From Apostichopus japonicus (taxonomy: Eukaryota > Echinodermata > Holothuroidea > Aspidochirotida > Stichopodidae): 64,000 nt of DNA. Shown here in pieces: positions 1 through 13,000 of this stretch. Made by a program: the position numbers and the translations under genes. Position 1 is the stretch's first letter. Each line of letters starts with the position of its first letter. The notes beneath the pieces are model-generated. The model made no database searches and had not been told where the DNA came from. It saw only the letters and a program-made list of their open reading frames with translations. The stretch lies in contig NC_092562.1 of NCBI RefSeq assembly GCF_037975245.1, positions 4,084,001 through 4,148,000 on the forward strand, written 5' to 3'.

Positions 1-1149
1 TTAGTAGACCAGCCTTTGCCTGATAATGCTTAAAAGATTTCATCTAGATATCTTTGGCCTTGAATTTGTAATGGACAAAGGTCAATTTGCAACCTGGTTG
101 GCAACACAGTTTAGAACTGAAACTAGGCTAGCCTAGTAACAATTGGGCCTAACTAACTTAGGCAATTTTGTGTGAAGCTTGGGAGTTAGCGGCAACCCTG
201 GCCTGGGTTCGTTTTTTAGCCTGGACCATAACCCAAACACACCAGTGACACCACTGCTGCTAGTGCAACCTACTGTAGTTACTTCATGAGACTCAACCAG
301 TTTTAATATTAAATTTGTAACGTTAGACGTTACTTAATTGGCCTATGATAACTTCCTTCCCTTTAAACTTCACATATTTCACTGTAACAGGGTCCAGACA
401 GCGTAGTTATACTCTTGCAAGCAGACTTGCTAATTTTAACTCCTTGACAGAAAACATACCCAACTGTTCGTTTCATTGATGCTGAATGGCATAGAAATGG
501 GGATATTTCAAAGATGATACTGCCCTCAGTATGCACACATTTCTGTATGACTTGGCCAAATATTGCCAAATACTCTTTTAATTAAACTGACCAGTGTGGA
601 ACTACTATGTGGCTCAAGGCAGGTTGCATAGTAACAGTTCTGTTTGTTTACTACTACTACTGTAGGTCAGAAATAAGGTACTTAAAAGCATTCGTCGTTT
701 GTTTCTGTCAAGTGTTTCAAGGATGTTACCAAGGAGATCTGTCAGATTATTAGAAGGATTCTTAATTAACTGGTAATCTTAAGATCAACTCAAACACTAG
801 ATTGATGCATTCCACACATGTACTATGAAGTATGACTGGGATGTTTGTTTTAGGGGTTTTCATGCTGCTACTGTTTGCTGCAGGCCCTGCTGCATATAAT
901 ACAACAAATATTGGCCAAATCCTTATTAGATGTTCGACAGTTGGGAAACAGATAAGACCAAGTATTGTGTTGTTTGTCTCACAAAATTGGAAAATATGTG
1001 AATATATTTATATATGGAGGGGGAAGTCTCCACTGCTGGAATACAGTTAACTGAATCTCAGATACAAAAAGTTTTATAACTGTTACAGTTCTTTCATTTT
1101 ATGTAAAGACTGAATATACTGCACATCAAAATTTTACTTCTAATTTCAG
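1..1149. other. non-coding sequence upstream of the dynein light chain gene
   Basis: No convincing coding exon is visible on either strand. The open frames here are short, have no recognisable motif and do not connect by splice sites to a neighbour. The stretch probably contains the promoter of the downstream Tctex1-type gene, but no core promoter element stands out. Confidence 0.5.
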
Positions 1150-1272
1150 CCAGAGGAAGGATGTGCCACTGATATAGGGACATAACTGGATTTCAAAGGT
1201 TTCATGTGAAAGTACAGCAGTCCTATGACCCAAGAATAGGCCTACATCAAGCAATCAGAGAAACTTAATCAG
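1150..1272 (+). other. candidate 5' untranslated exon of the Tctex1-type gene
   Basis: This 123-base block is preceded by an acceptor-like TAATTTCAG and followed by a donor-like CAG|GTAAAG. It could splice to an acceptor at 2200-2201, placing the ATG at 2214 just inside the next exon. It has no long open frame. The inference rests only on splice-site resemblance. Confidence 0.25.
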
Positions 1273-2213
1273 GTAAAGTATTCAGTGTTAGTACATATCT
1301 TCTTTTGTGCAATACAGTAGATGTTCTCAACATTGATCTTTGGAACCAAAAACTATAATAAAAGGAATATTCTATTGGCTGTAGTTGATTGCTTTCGCAA
1401 AAATGCCGGATGTTTTCTGCATCTTTAGGTCAAACTTACATGCATATTGTATGGCAAAGATGTGAATTTATTGGATAGTTTGTGAATGTACATCTGGCAA
1501 CATCGTAGTGAGCGGTGTTATAATGGCAAATCAGCTAAAAAAGAGAAGTTTTCTTCTTCCTTTTCTTCATCTTCTTCAAATATTTTTGCAAGAAAGTTGC
1601 ATTTTGATGAATCTCTAAATATGGAGAAAATTTAAATACAATAAAACTGTTAGCAAACTGCTTATCCACTAAAGAGCTTGTGTAAGAGATAGTGTATATA
1701 AGTAAGTTGGCCTGAGGTTTCAATCCTAGCAGGATCTTCTTTAGAGCGTCAATGACAAATAACAGTAACAGAAGGGACAAATACACGCACAGAATACAGA
1801 CAGGTTAATGAGCAGAGAATTGATAGCTAAACAAACATTCCATTGATATCACATTTCACATGAAAAATTGAAAAGTAAAGCTTTGTGATTTAGCATTTCT
1901 TCTGTCTGCATCATCTGACCACCTGCTGTGAATCATTCGGTCCTGGAAGATTCAATGGTATATATATATAACCTGTGGCAAATACAGTAGGTTACATTCA
2001 ATTACTGACTGCCATTGGAATACATCCCTACAAGCCATTGTGGCTGTTTTAATTGTTCTAAGGATAAACTAAGGCTGCAAGATCGAGACCTAAGTGCTTA
2101 TGATCCTTTCCAAATCCGCTAATAATTTATTGGTCTCATTCACCACAGCCCCGCTATCAATGTTCATCGTCTCTCAACGATTTCTGAAGATCGAGGATTA
2201 GCCTTCGCTCTGA

Positions 2214-3657
2214 ATGACCACAATGGAGAAGAGGGCGCCACATATCAGTGGGAAGGGAAGCACAATGGCGCATGGAAAATCAAGTCTATTTGACATCCCG
2301 GCTAAACTGGATCCTGTGGGATCAAGCCTTATATCCTTAGCTGTGGCACCTAATCTTGACATGGATTACGTCACCAAGCCGAAAGTGGAATATGAAAATA
2401 CGTACAGGATGGATCCATTGGACAGGTGGGCAGGAGTTTTCTGCTTCTTTACCAAATCTGTGTCCTCAAAATCCTTTGGCACAAGTTTGATTTGTCATTT
2501 CTCAAAGATGAAAATCGTTCTGATAGTAGAAAGTGGCAAGGAAAAACTGACTGTTACTTCATCTAATTGCTAGCTAGCAAAATTTGGAGCAGGTGAAACA
2601 GAGCAGTGGACTGTTATCTGTTCCATACCTAACCATATGTCTGTCTGTGTCACATATATATCTTTTGCATTGTTTTGTGTATATCTTTCGCATCGTTTTT
2701 TGTATAATATCGCAGCTTTTTTAAAACTATTTTACTTGGAAGAAATATCTATTGACTTTACAATTGACAGATTCCTTCCTGAGAGAGTCAAACCAGTGAT
2801 ATATGAGCTTTTAAGCAAGCACCTCAGTAACATGGAGTACGAACCCATCCAGTGCTCGTCTGTAGCCAAAGTCATCGCTCAGGAGCTAAAGGTCAGAGTG
2901 AGAGAAATGAATTTCCACAGGTTCAAGGTAAAATATTCGATTAATGCAGCGATTTATTAGATTCACATCAGTTGGAATACATCTTGATACGGCTATTGCT
3001 TGGCGTAAGCGGTGACCCCGCAAACTCTATAAGTTCCTGATTCAAAGCCTCACCAGGAACCGTATTTTCCATGGACCTACTCTAAACATGCCACTATGCA
3101 GTGTTGTCGAGCAGGTCTACCATTGATCAGTATTTCTGGTCTGCCAATAGGAATCAGGAATGGGTTTTCCAAACGGCTGTGAGACCTTAACTTAAGTTTA
3201 CATATAAAGTAGACAACTTGTGTAAATATCTATGTTGCCCTACCAGGTGTTTTCTTTTCATACTAATAAAAGTTGATATAATATATCATAATTTGAAAGA
3301 AAATAATTTCATGGAGAGGGGAGCTGGCATGGTGTGGGATGGGTGGGTGGGGGGGGGTGGGATTGCATGGAGGAGATTGCAAAAAATACATCCCATCATA
3401 TTTAGCAATGGGAGTTATTTTGTACTTAACGACCAGTAGCTTTATGCAAGTTCTATCATTGTTAATAATATTTGCAACACTTTTCTACTTATGGTTAGAT
3501 TATCTCTCTGGTCAGTGTGGGTGAGAAACGGAGCCAAGATGTCCGCCAAGGGAGCAGATGTCTTTGGGATGCCGAGACAGATAATTTTGCCTCGACTTGT
3601 TATGAGAATCCCCATATCTTTGCCACAGCGACTGTCTATGCAGTGTACTTTGAGTAA
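2214..3657 (+). CDS. Tctex1-domain dynein light chain (DYNLT family), 3 coding exons, 175 aa
   Basis: Coding exons are 2214-2425, 2771-2927 and 3499-3657 (intron phases 2 and 0); all introns are GT-AG. They join into 175 aa, about the length of DYNLT5/TCTEX1D1-type proteins. Residues 1-60 are a variable N-terminus. The Tctex1 domain begins at ENTYRMDP (about 61) and runs to the end. It includes the family hallmarks GSRCLWD and the terminal FATATVYAVYFE. The second and third exons are phase-compatible across the FK|II junction. The start at 2214 is supported by an in-frame TGA immediately upstream (2211-2213) and by length. Proteins of this family bind dynein intermediate chains and act in cytoplasmic or ciliary dynein. 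Which DYNLT subtype this is cannot be settled by eye. Intron 2 contains a G-rich run near 3340-3360. Confidence 0.9.
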
Positions 3658-5359
3658 GAATCATCGCAAAAAGTGTTTCCTCCGAAAGAGAATCTTCACT
3701 TTATCGATCTCGACGACCGTTTGCATTCCTAAAAAGAAGAATTTATTTGGCCTTTTCAGAAAATTTGTTAACGTTAATTTGGTCGTTGCCATTCGTGTTC
3801 GAATTTGTTACTTTCTTGCCATTTAAATTTAACACACATTGTTGAAGGAGAAAACTCTTGTTACTTGCTGGAAGTAGATGAATATCCAGAGGAAATGAAG
3901 TAATGTGGATGTGATATTGGAGACTGAATTCTATTCAAGTTCTGGTTCTGTCCTTTGGAAAAGGTAACTTTTTATATTGACATATCTGGAATTACTGCAA
4001 CAGCAAATTCCCATAAACGGGTTTTACCAAATTTCAAATTCACTCCCATTACGAATTCCACTTGACGGTTCTTTTTTTCATAAACCGCAACAGGTCGCAG
4101 TCGTTTTTTAACGGGGTTATGTTTGCGACTTGGTTTCCTTATAATGTCATGGTATGAACCAAACTTTGCCATGAGAAAGTGGTTACATGAAAGCGGTCCA
4201 CTTATCAGAACTGGGAGAGATTATTTGGCCTCTGTTTCAAAATGGACTGACCCATTTAGTTAAAATGTATTCACTTAGTTTCAGTTGTACTGTGGTTCTT
4301 TCTTGTGAAAATTGAACCAGGCACAAGGTCGGGGAGATGATTTTCCACCGTGTTGCAAAGGTGTGAATTTTGATTCCTCGTTTAATTCAAATTGAGACAG
4401 AACCCTTACTTGGAGATCAACATAGCCAAAAAAAACTTGCTCAAAAGCAATAAATACTCCATGAAAAACATCTGAAAAGCTTGTGAAGAGGTTACGGTAT
4501 GAAATTTAGCCAATTTAATCAGATAGTTGGAGTGGGAGTTTACATGGTTGAACAGAAAGTTCATGGGCATTGTGTGGTCATGGCTTATGTAAATGAAGGA
4601 GTTCAATATTATGTGAAGAGTGTGTATTCGACTTAACATTCTGCTAAAAATAGTTAAGTTTTGTATAAAAAATTTAAAAAAAACTTTAGAAATGCACCAG
4701 CTTGCCATAACAGTGCAATGTCTTTCACTACTGTTCGATTATACATATTAAAGCACAATACACTCATTATTCAATACTATTTTTTTTTGCATATTCTATT
4801 CTATTCATATTTTAACACAAAACAAAAGTTCCCTGCAAAAACTTTACAAAATTCCAAATTGTTGTTCAAAATATTTTTCAGGTACTCAAATCTTTTCTTA
4901 TATTATACATCTCTGTACTTATATACACTTGTATTAATGTGTATATTTGAACATTTGTTTATACTATTTTTTTAATTTTTTTTTAATGAAGCATGTACAC
5001 AAATAAGGGAGACATTGAAACCTTGTAGGACCAGAAACCTTATATTTTAATTTTTTTTCTCATATGTTTATTAAAGGTAGAATGTTAACAGTGTTGAGTT
5101 GACATCAAAGCAAGTGGCACAATTAGGTTGCATAACAAGGTTGAATGCTTTAGAGAACAGCATTTGCATAGCACATCTCCATTACAGGAAATAAACATGA
5201 TATAAAAGAAAGAAGAAAAATGAATTTCTGTTAATACATGTGGCTCAATGATGTCATATTTATACTTGTTCAAGTCTTAAACCTTGTGTGTCCAACATTA
5301 CATCTGTGATATTGCCAAAATGCAATCAGGCTTCTCTTAACTGGTTGTTAACTTGTTTA

Positions 5360-5540
5360 TGACAGGTATCTCTATCACATAGAGTAATGATGATGGTTAG
5401 GTTTGTGTCTCCTGGCTGTGGAGGGTGGAGTCAGAAGGGGGTGGGGGGGGGGGTGGGGTGGGAGGTGTTCATGAACAGGTACCTCTTTCACATAGAGTAA
5501 TGATGATGGGAAGGGTTTGTGCCTTCAAGTTATTGAAAGA
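5360..5540. repeat. dispersed repeat with two local copies, also present inverted at 17.7-17.9 kb
   Basis: The phrase CACATAGAGTAATGATGATGG occurs here near 5378 and again near 5491, separated by a G-rich block (5430-5462). The reverse complement of 17710-17890 carries the same layout: TCTCCTGGCTGTGGAGGG, then a G-rich block, then a CACATAG phrase. This shows a dispersed family rather than a local accident. The type of element is not recognised. Confidence 0.6.
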
Positions 5541-6217
5541 AAGTTCCATTGAGAAGTCAGCATCGGAATAATTTTGTCTTTAAGTCGAAAGCGTTGAAAC
5601 AACGCTCTTTTGATAAGAATTCTGTCTTGCCAGTTTAATAGCTGCAGACCAGTGTCAAAATGATTAGTTATGTTGTTTGACATGGCTACAATACTGTTAG
5701 TATAGTTTCAGAGGACAATTTTGTCAATGTTAAGATTCCACTGTCAGGTATTATGTTATATTTACGCAATCTGTGTACCAATATTGGTGCATAAGTATTA
5801 TTTATATCACTCTTACATTTTTCGGTATGTAAAGATTCTTGAATATCAGCTAACTTTTCAATAGGAATATGTGGATATTTCAAGAAAGTGCGTACATAAA
5901 ACAGAAAATAACGTCATTGGGAGTGAGATATGTTTAACATTAATATAATCATAGTTTACCATCTTTCTCGTGGATTTGCAAGAATGTTGATGGCCTGCTT
6001 TCAGCAAAGTGCCTGGCTTAGTGTCTTGTTCGAAAAGTGTCTTACCATGAATTTAGGTGTCCTATGCAGTACAGTGAAAGCTGCTACTCTAATTAAAGCA
6101 AGAAATTGATTTGGATGTACCAAATAATTAAAACAAAGTAAAAGGTTTGAACTTGCTATTAAAATTTTATGGTGTGTTTGCATATTTCATGTCACTTAAA
6201 GATGAGGCTGGGTGGTG

Positions 6218-6310
6218 CTTGGGGGTGCATGCTGGGTGCTTGGGAGGGGTACATGAGAGGTGCTTGGTGGGGTACAAGAGAGGTGCTTGGTGGGGTACAA
6301 GAGAGGAGGG
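6218..6310. repeat. short tandem repeat, about 28-bp unit
   Basis: Roughly three copies of a unit containing GAGAGGTGCTTGGTGGGGTA sit head to tail, the last degraded. It is a small minisatellite in intergenic DNA. The open frames running through it are repeat artefacts. Confidence 0.6.
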
Positions 6311-8200
6311 GGGAGGAGTCAGGGAGGATGTTTGTTTTGCTGTTTCAGCTATGTTTCAACTTTGTATTTAAATGTGCAGTTCTGATTTTTTTTGTGGCAA
6401 GTTACTTACAACTTGTAGTATTTTATTGAAATTTCATTGTCGGTTGTCAAGAAAGCCAATTTTGCTCAGGTATTGCGTTCAAGATTTTTTGGAGCTAATT
6501 TCATTATTTGCAAGCACCATTTGCTTATAGCTGATTCTTTTTAACTATTTCTTCATGAAAGTTTTTACAACTAACATTTGTTCAGATCGTTTTTGACTTG
6601 TTTCATGAAAGAATATTTTGATGGCTTGCCTGTTTAATTTGTTAGGACTTGTGTAACAGGTAAATATCTTAAATATACTTCAAACTGAAAAGTTGTCTTT
6701 TGACTCCTGTTGGAGTAGACTTGACTTTGAAGAAGGCTTAAGTTTGGTAGTTAATTAGTTTTGAGGTTCACTGAATAGTTGTACCAAACCTGTTGAATAC
6801 CGCTCAAAATAAGATTTTATTTGATCAAGGTAGGACAGTTTTATTAGCTTTTGTTGTCACTTGAATATTAAGTAGCTAATAATCCATTTTTCCAGTATCA
6901 ATTCTGACATTAAATATTGCCAGCCAATTTTCCATAGTATTAAATATGTAGAATTGTTCAGATGTGTGGATTTTCTCACGTTATATGAAGTGGAAATGAA
7001 CTGCATACATTGCTATGGGAAGTTTTGAATCAAAAAGTAAACGGAATCTGAACAACTCCACTCTAAATACTATTTCATGGATCCATTCAAAGGTTTTTTT
7101 ATGCCAAGTAGGGTTCTTCGCTTTGTGACGTATACATCTCTAAATATGTGCTCTGTTGATAAACTGTATTCTTCAGACCTGCCAATATTTGAATAGCCTC
7201 AACTTAGCCGATAACAGAAATTGTACTAAATAGTACTTTATTATGTTTGTTTATCAAACTGCTATTTCTCAAAAATGTATCTATTCATTTCATTCTATTG
7301 TTTATGTTCATTATTATATTCAAATCTTTGTTAATTTCTAATATCACACAATACATGTGCAATTCACTCGAAATGTATATATATGTACAATGTGTTTTGA
7401 TTTCTGTGTGTTTTGTGCCCTTATGAATAATTATACCAAATATGGGGGGTTAGCTTTGTCACTCATTTTTTGTAAAGATTAAAGACATTTTGAAATAAAG
7501 CACAACTAAATATCTAAGTGTGATACAGTACTTAAAGTCTGTGTCCCACAATGACTAAATTTATAGGTCCCTACAATCTCTACTTGATCTGGTCAGAGTT
7601 TTACTCTGCCATACAGTGGTGTTGAGTGGATCTTTCCTGGATTTTTGTGATGGTGCTGCTTGACTTTGGAGATACGGTTGGCTTCAGTCCTTTAAGTCAT
7701 GTAGAAACAATGTCGTGCTCCATGGCAGCACTGGACTGATGTATACATTCCCCATTATCAGAGAAATGTATGGTGGCGTAGGAATCAAACAAAAAATGGT
7801 GGTCGGGTTTGGTAATTGACTCTAGCAGAAGTGTATGGCTTGAAGAAGCTACTGTGGGCAATATAAGACAGCAAATGTTAAAATTTTATCTCAACTAGCC
7901 TTAACTTTAAAGTTCGCTTTTTCAAAGTGAGAGCTATTTACCCTCCCCTCCACCCACCCCTGCTCCTACTCGTATACCTATGTTGTGATACAGGTTTTGT
8001 CCATCTCCAATGGGGTTTTCAATGCAGTGGTTCTGGGAACAGAAAAAGTTACAAATTCTACTATGTTTTTTAATTACGCATAGACAATAAGTATGACACA
8101 TTGCTTATCCACTATCTAAGTGCCCAATTCTCCCTAGTTACTTTTTGGTGTCGCCAGGGAGCTGCAACACAGCTCACTGGTTTCAATACAGTGACCCTGT

Positions 8201-10076
8201 AAGCCTAGGTCTACATGACGTATGTCTCTTCACGACCACCGTACAATTGCCAAGGTCCGAGTGAGCCAGCGCGGGATTTTTCAGATGGTGTACACTGTGT
8301 ACACTACATGCTAACCCGCCGCGCAAATGTACGTGTACAGCACAACCCAGCAAACGTAACTTAGAAGGTGCAGAGCGTGCTTATTAGACCAGGAGTAACA
8401 TTACAACCTACCCACAACTTTATAAGGCCATAAGGTAGACAAAAACATCGTTACAGTTGCCAAATTTTGTTTCTAATACCGGTGAGTAAATAGTAGAGAA
8501 ATTTAAAGATTCTGTATTGTACAAGTGTTTGTTTACTGTTTTACCGTTAATTGTTGGGTTGTTAATTGTTGAGTTGGGCCTAGTAAATGTATTGCTTAGT
8601 ATTATAGCCTATAGGCCTACAAAATACAACGACTAACGTGATGTAGTCTTGTTATTGTATGTGTCATTACTCTGGCCTACCAAAGTTAGTTTAGGTCCAA
8701 AACTTAAAACAATTATAGAGCACAAGTTTATTTTCGTGTGTAGTAGCATTCGCGACACTACCTCCAGTACAAAAAAATAATTCTTCGCCACTATAATTCT
8801 TCCACCATTAATAGGAATAGGGCTAGGCCTAGGCTAATATGATTTCCACACTAGGACTACTGTAGCAGTGTAGGCCTATATCTCCCACCAAAATGTACCC
8901 TGTGTTTCTACTATACATACTAGGAAGATGTTTCGTTCTCAAAAGCTTGATAAAGTAATACATGAAGAATGTGACAGCCACCCCTCCCAAGAGAGAAAAG
9001 GATTTCCTCAGCATGACTCCAGCTTCAATAAGAAAACAAAAATCTTTATTTGTTTTGTCAAGTTTGATTTTGATTGGAATTTTAGAAACTTGTCAGTGTC
9101 AGCATCATCTGTTTTGTTTCGTCCCAATGCTAGGTATATTTCTTTCCAATTTGCTGATAATTCGAAAAAGTGATAGCAAGGCATATAGATCATGCTTGCA
9201 AGATGTAAATGAGAGTTCTGCAAAATTACAACTGTACTGTAGGCTTGGACAGTGCAATTTATTGTGAATTTACAAACAGCATACTTGATTAGTAAGCCTG
9301 AAGGGTAGCTTTTGGGGCAATCCTATGTTTTAGCGGCCTAAATTATTCCCGAGCAAAACCTACTACATTTCAAGGGCCTAAATTATTGCTGATGCAGACT
9401 CATAATCATATGTTTTAGCGGCCTAAATCTCCCAATCAAACCTACTACATGTGAGAGGCCTAAATTATTAAAATGTGTACTCGTATGTTCTAGGGGTTTA
9501 TATTATTGGAGACAAGTTAGAGCGGCAGGACAGTTCGTAGAAAGAGCTTTTTTTGTGGAGTACGGCTGGAAATGGCTTGAACGCCGTTCTGTCAACCCCT
9601 TCCCCTCCCCGTCAGTGGCGTTCGCATGGTTTCAGAGGTGGGGAGACCTGTGATTCCCCCGACTGATATGGAGGAGCATGGCATGGGGGTGCGATTTTCT
9701 GGGAAGTTGAACTCCATATTGATGACCAGTCTCCCGGGGCGGGGTCTGCTAATGGGAGGTGGTGTCCCCTGGGGGTCCAAATTCTGTACATAATTTGGCC
9801 CCTAAAGTGTAGAAGGTTTTGATTGGGAATAATTTAGGCCCATTCAAAGTTGGGGAAATAATTTAGGCTGCTAAAACATAGGATTGCCGTTTTGGGCTAT
9901 TGGTCATTCGGACAAAAGATAGATCTAGCCTATTCTTAAACAACAAAATGATACTTTAATATCAACCCTGATGGATCAAGGCTTAGCAATATTAACAAAA
10001 ACACCTTTTTTGAAAAAAAATGTAATGTCTAGCCTTCAATCAATTCTATTTCTAATTATTTCTTTTTTTTTCCAAG
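8201..10076. other. region upstream of SKP2, possible promoter and 5' UTR
   Basis: A locally GC-richer stretch (about 8230-8340) contains AGCGCGGGATTTTT. This is close to, but not a perfect match for, the E2F site class GCGGGAAA. A donor-like ACCG|GTGAGT ends at 8481, so a non-coding first SKP2 exon could end there and splice to the acceptor at 10075-10076. No coding exon is evident. The 573-bp inverted-repeat element at 9316-9888 lies in this stretch. Confidence 0.3.
9316..9888. mobile_element. MITE-like element with ~34-bp terminal inverted repeats
   Basis: The left end starts GGCAATCCTATGTTTTAGCG and continues with GCCTAAATTATT. The right end (about 9855-9888) is its reverse complement with about one mismatch. 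The flanks share TTTTGGG (left 9311-9317, right 9890-9896), a possible target-site duplication that overlaps the left end. The phrase GGCCTAAAT plus ATT recurs several times inside the left half. No transposase is encoded. The superfamily is not assigned. Confidence 0.75.
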
Positions 10077-10087
10077 GTACAAACATT

Positions 10088-13000
10088 ATGGTTGAAATGG
10101 AGAGGAGTGTGACCCGCTTCGTGTGGGATGTTGATTTGGAGGAAACCAAGATAATTTACCAGGACATTGGTGTTAAAGAACTTGAAACTCTGGTAGAAGA
10201 AAAACTAGCAACAGAAAGAAGACAAGGCCAAAAGGTTTGTAATGGAAATGTATGATTTGTAAAAAAAATTTGTGATAATTGTGATCACAGATCTTGACAA
10301 AAGCAAAATGTCTGAGAGGTTACTGCCTGATTCTCCTCAGTCCTTAGCAGTATTACTTATCAATTATGCTGATCAAGTTTAGCACGATAAAATAGCTGAA
10401 AGTAGTTTTAAATCGTACTTTCATGGAGGTTTGACCCATCTAAGTTTTTCACAGATATGAGTGTCCAGTTTCATATCAAATTTTAATGTCGCACTGGGCG
10501 CAAATGTTAATTGGGTGACTGTTAACACTGTTAACTGTTAACAGTTAACAGTTTGAACATGTGTGACTATAATATAACTTTGTAGCAGATTGGAGGGCCA
10601 ATTGAAGAATATGGTGAGTAGTCAGTACATTGTTCAATCAGGAAGCTTCTAGATATCTGCCTTTTTTAAATTCTTCTTTGAGTACTCTCAACCCACAACC
10701 ATGAGGAAAACCCTGAAAACAATATTTATAATACAGTAAAATCTTTTCAGTTCTTCACTTTCTGACTTGTTTCAATTCGATTGTTGATTCAAATCGGCCG
10801 GGCCATCAATTATGGGGAAGGAATGACGAGCGTTCATTTTAAAGAATTTATTACTTTCATTTTAATAATATGATTTGTGTTTAGAGAAGAGCTACATTTA
10901 CAACCCCAGAGAACCAACAGCAATGTTTGAGAACATCTAGCAGCTCAGAAAAACATGGATGCAAGTGTCAACTCTTCCAACCCTGTTCTGAGAGAAATGA
11001 AATAGGTATGATCCATTTCTTGTGGTTGTGTTGGGGAGAGGGGGGGGTGGGTTGAGGATAAGGGAGGGTCGTTCTATAAGCGTCATGCCCCTCTGTTGAT
11101 TTCCAAAAAAATTGGGTGTTCAAGCAAATCAACTAGTACTTACTGTAGCCTGTCATTTAATGAACAGAATAACTTTTACCTTACATCTTAACGTTCAGAA
11201 TACGCCCGGGTCTACTGTGTTTACAACTCTCCTAAAGTCTCAATGTGTGTTTGCCAAATTTTAACTTTTGACCTTTCCAGCTTACTGCCCTAAAAGCTCA
11301 GTGAAAAATAACACCGTTCTATGCATCGGAAGTTTGTTTTCCGAAATTCTTCAGCAAACACGTATTGAGACTTTAAGGTTGAACAGCTCTGTTGTGACAT
11401 CAATTGGAAGAAACAATAACAAAGGTTGTGATATTTCAAGTTGGTAAACATCTGCAAACATTGCCAGCTGTTATAGAAATCTGAAATTAAATTTTCTATT
11501 CCAGTGTTATTTCACTAATATTAGTGTTGATTTTTTAATTTTTTTTTAAGGTGGTGGTGGGGGAAGGGAGATGGCTTGAAGGTTAATCAGCTTGAAGCAT
11601 ACTCTTCAACCTAGGCCAACCAACCTGTTGTTAACAGCTTTGATACTACTTGGAATTGTTTAATTTTCCAAATTATGGAGGGCCATATGAAATATACAAA
11701 TGGGACAAAAATAAGTAAATGGATTACTTCAGATTGTGAAATGCACCTTCAGTTCCAAGGCCACCACCCTCACCCTCTTAATCCATTAGACTAGCACTGG
11801 TGGGACAATCAAGGCCATGTGATAACAACTTTGAGAAGTTACTTGCCGTAACTTTGGAGTTTTGCATTGACTGGGTACAGATCTTCCCACCCATGACTTT
11901 AATTGTCCCTTGATCCTCTTTTCACACTTTTAGATTCTTTTGAAAGCTTGTCGGATGAAATTATCCTCAGCATCCTGAGATGGCTACCACGGCAACAACT
12001 CGCTAAATGTGCTTGCCTCAGCAAACGGTGGAAAAGACTGTGGTGAGTGTAACACTGTTGTGAGACTAACACTGTTGTTAGACTATAACTGTTGTGAGAC
12101 TGACTGTTGTGAGACTATGAATGTTGTGAGACTAACATTGTTGTGAGACTAACACTGGTGTGTGACTAAAACTGTTGTTAGACTATAACTGTTGTGAGAC
12201 TGACTGTTGTGAGACTATGACTGTTGTGCGACTATGACTGTTGTGAGACCAACACTGTTGTGAGACTAACACTGTTGTGAGACTAGGACTTGTTAGACTG
12301 ACTGTTGTAAGACTGACTATTGTGAGACTATGAATGTTGTGAGACTAACACTGTTGTGAGACTAAATCTGTTGTAAGACTATAACTGTTGTTAGACTGAC
12401 TGTTGTAAGACTGACTATTGTGCGACTATGACTGTTGTGAGACCAACCCTGTTGTGAGACCAACCCTGTTGTGAGACTAACACTGTTGTGAGACTAGGAC
12501 TGTTGTGAGACTAGGACTTGTTAGACTGACTGTTGTAAGACCATGACTATTGTGCGACTATGACTGTTGTGAGACTAACACTGTTGTGAGACTAACACTT
12601 TTGTGAGACTAGGACTGTTGTGAGACTGGGACTGTTGTGAGACTAACACTTTTGTGAGACTAACACTTTTGTGAGACTAGGACTGTTGTTAGACTAGGAC
12701 TGTTGTTAGACTGACTGTTGTAAGACTATGACTATTGTGAGACTATGAATGTTGTGACACTAACACTGTTGTGAGACTAAATCTGTTGTAAGACTATAAC
12801 TGTTGTTAGACTGACTGTTGTAAGACTGACTATTGTGCAACTATGACTGTTGTGAGACCAACACTGTTGTGAGACTAGGACTGTTGTGAGACTAGAACTT
12901 GTTATCTGACTGACTGTTGTAAGACTATGACTATTGTGCGACTATGACTTGTGAGACTAACGCTGTTGTGAGACTAACACTTTTGTGAGACTAGGACTGT

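Larger units (their letters stand above)
3658..8200. other. 3' flank and intergenic sequence
   Basis: No coding exon is recognised over these 4.5 kb. It is AT-rich, with poly-T tracts near 4780 and 4970, a G-rich direct repeat near 5.4 kb and a small tandem repeat at 6.2 kb. An AATAAA at 7494-7499 could serve as a polyadenylation signal for the dynein light chain transcript, though that would imply a 3.8-kb 3' UTR. Closer signals were not excluded. Confidence 0.5.

Noticed and set aside
9592-9780. Minus-strand Pro/Arg-rich open frame
   Set aside because: It lies wholly within the 573-bp MITE and has no domain.
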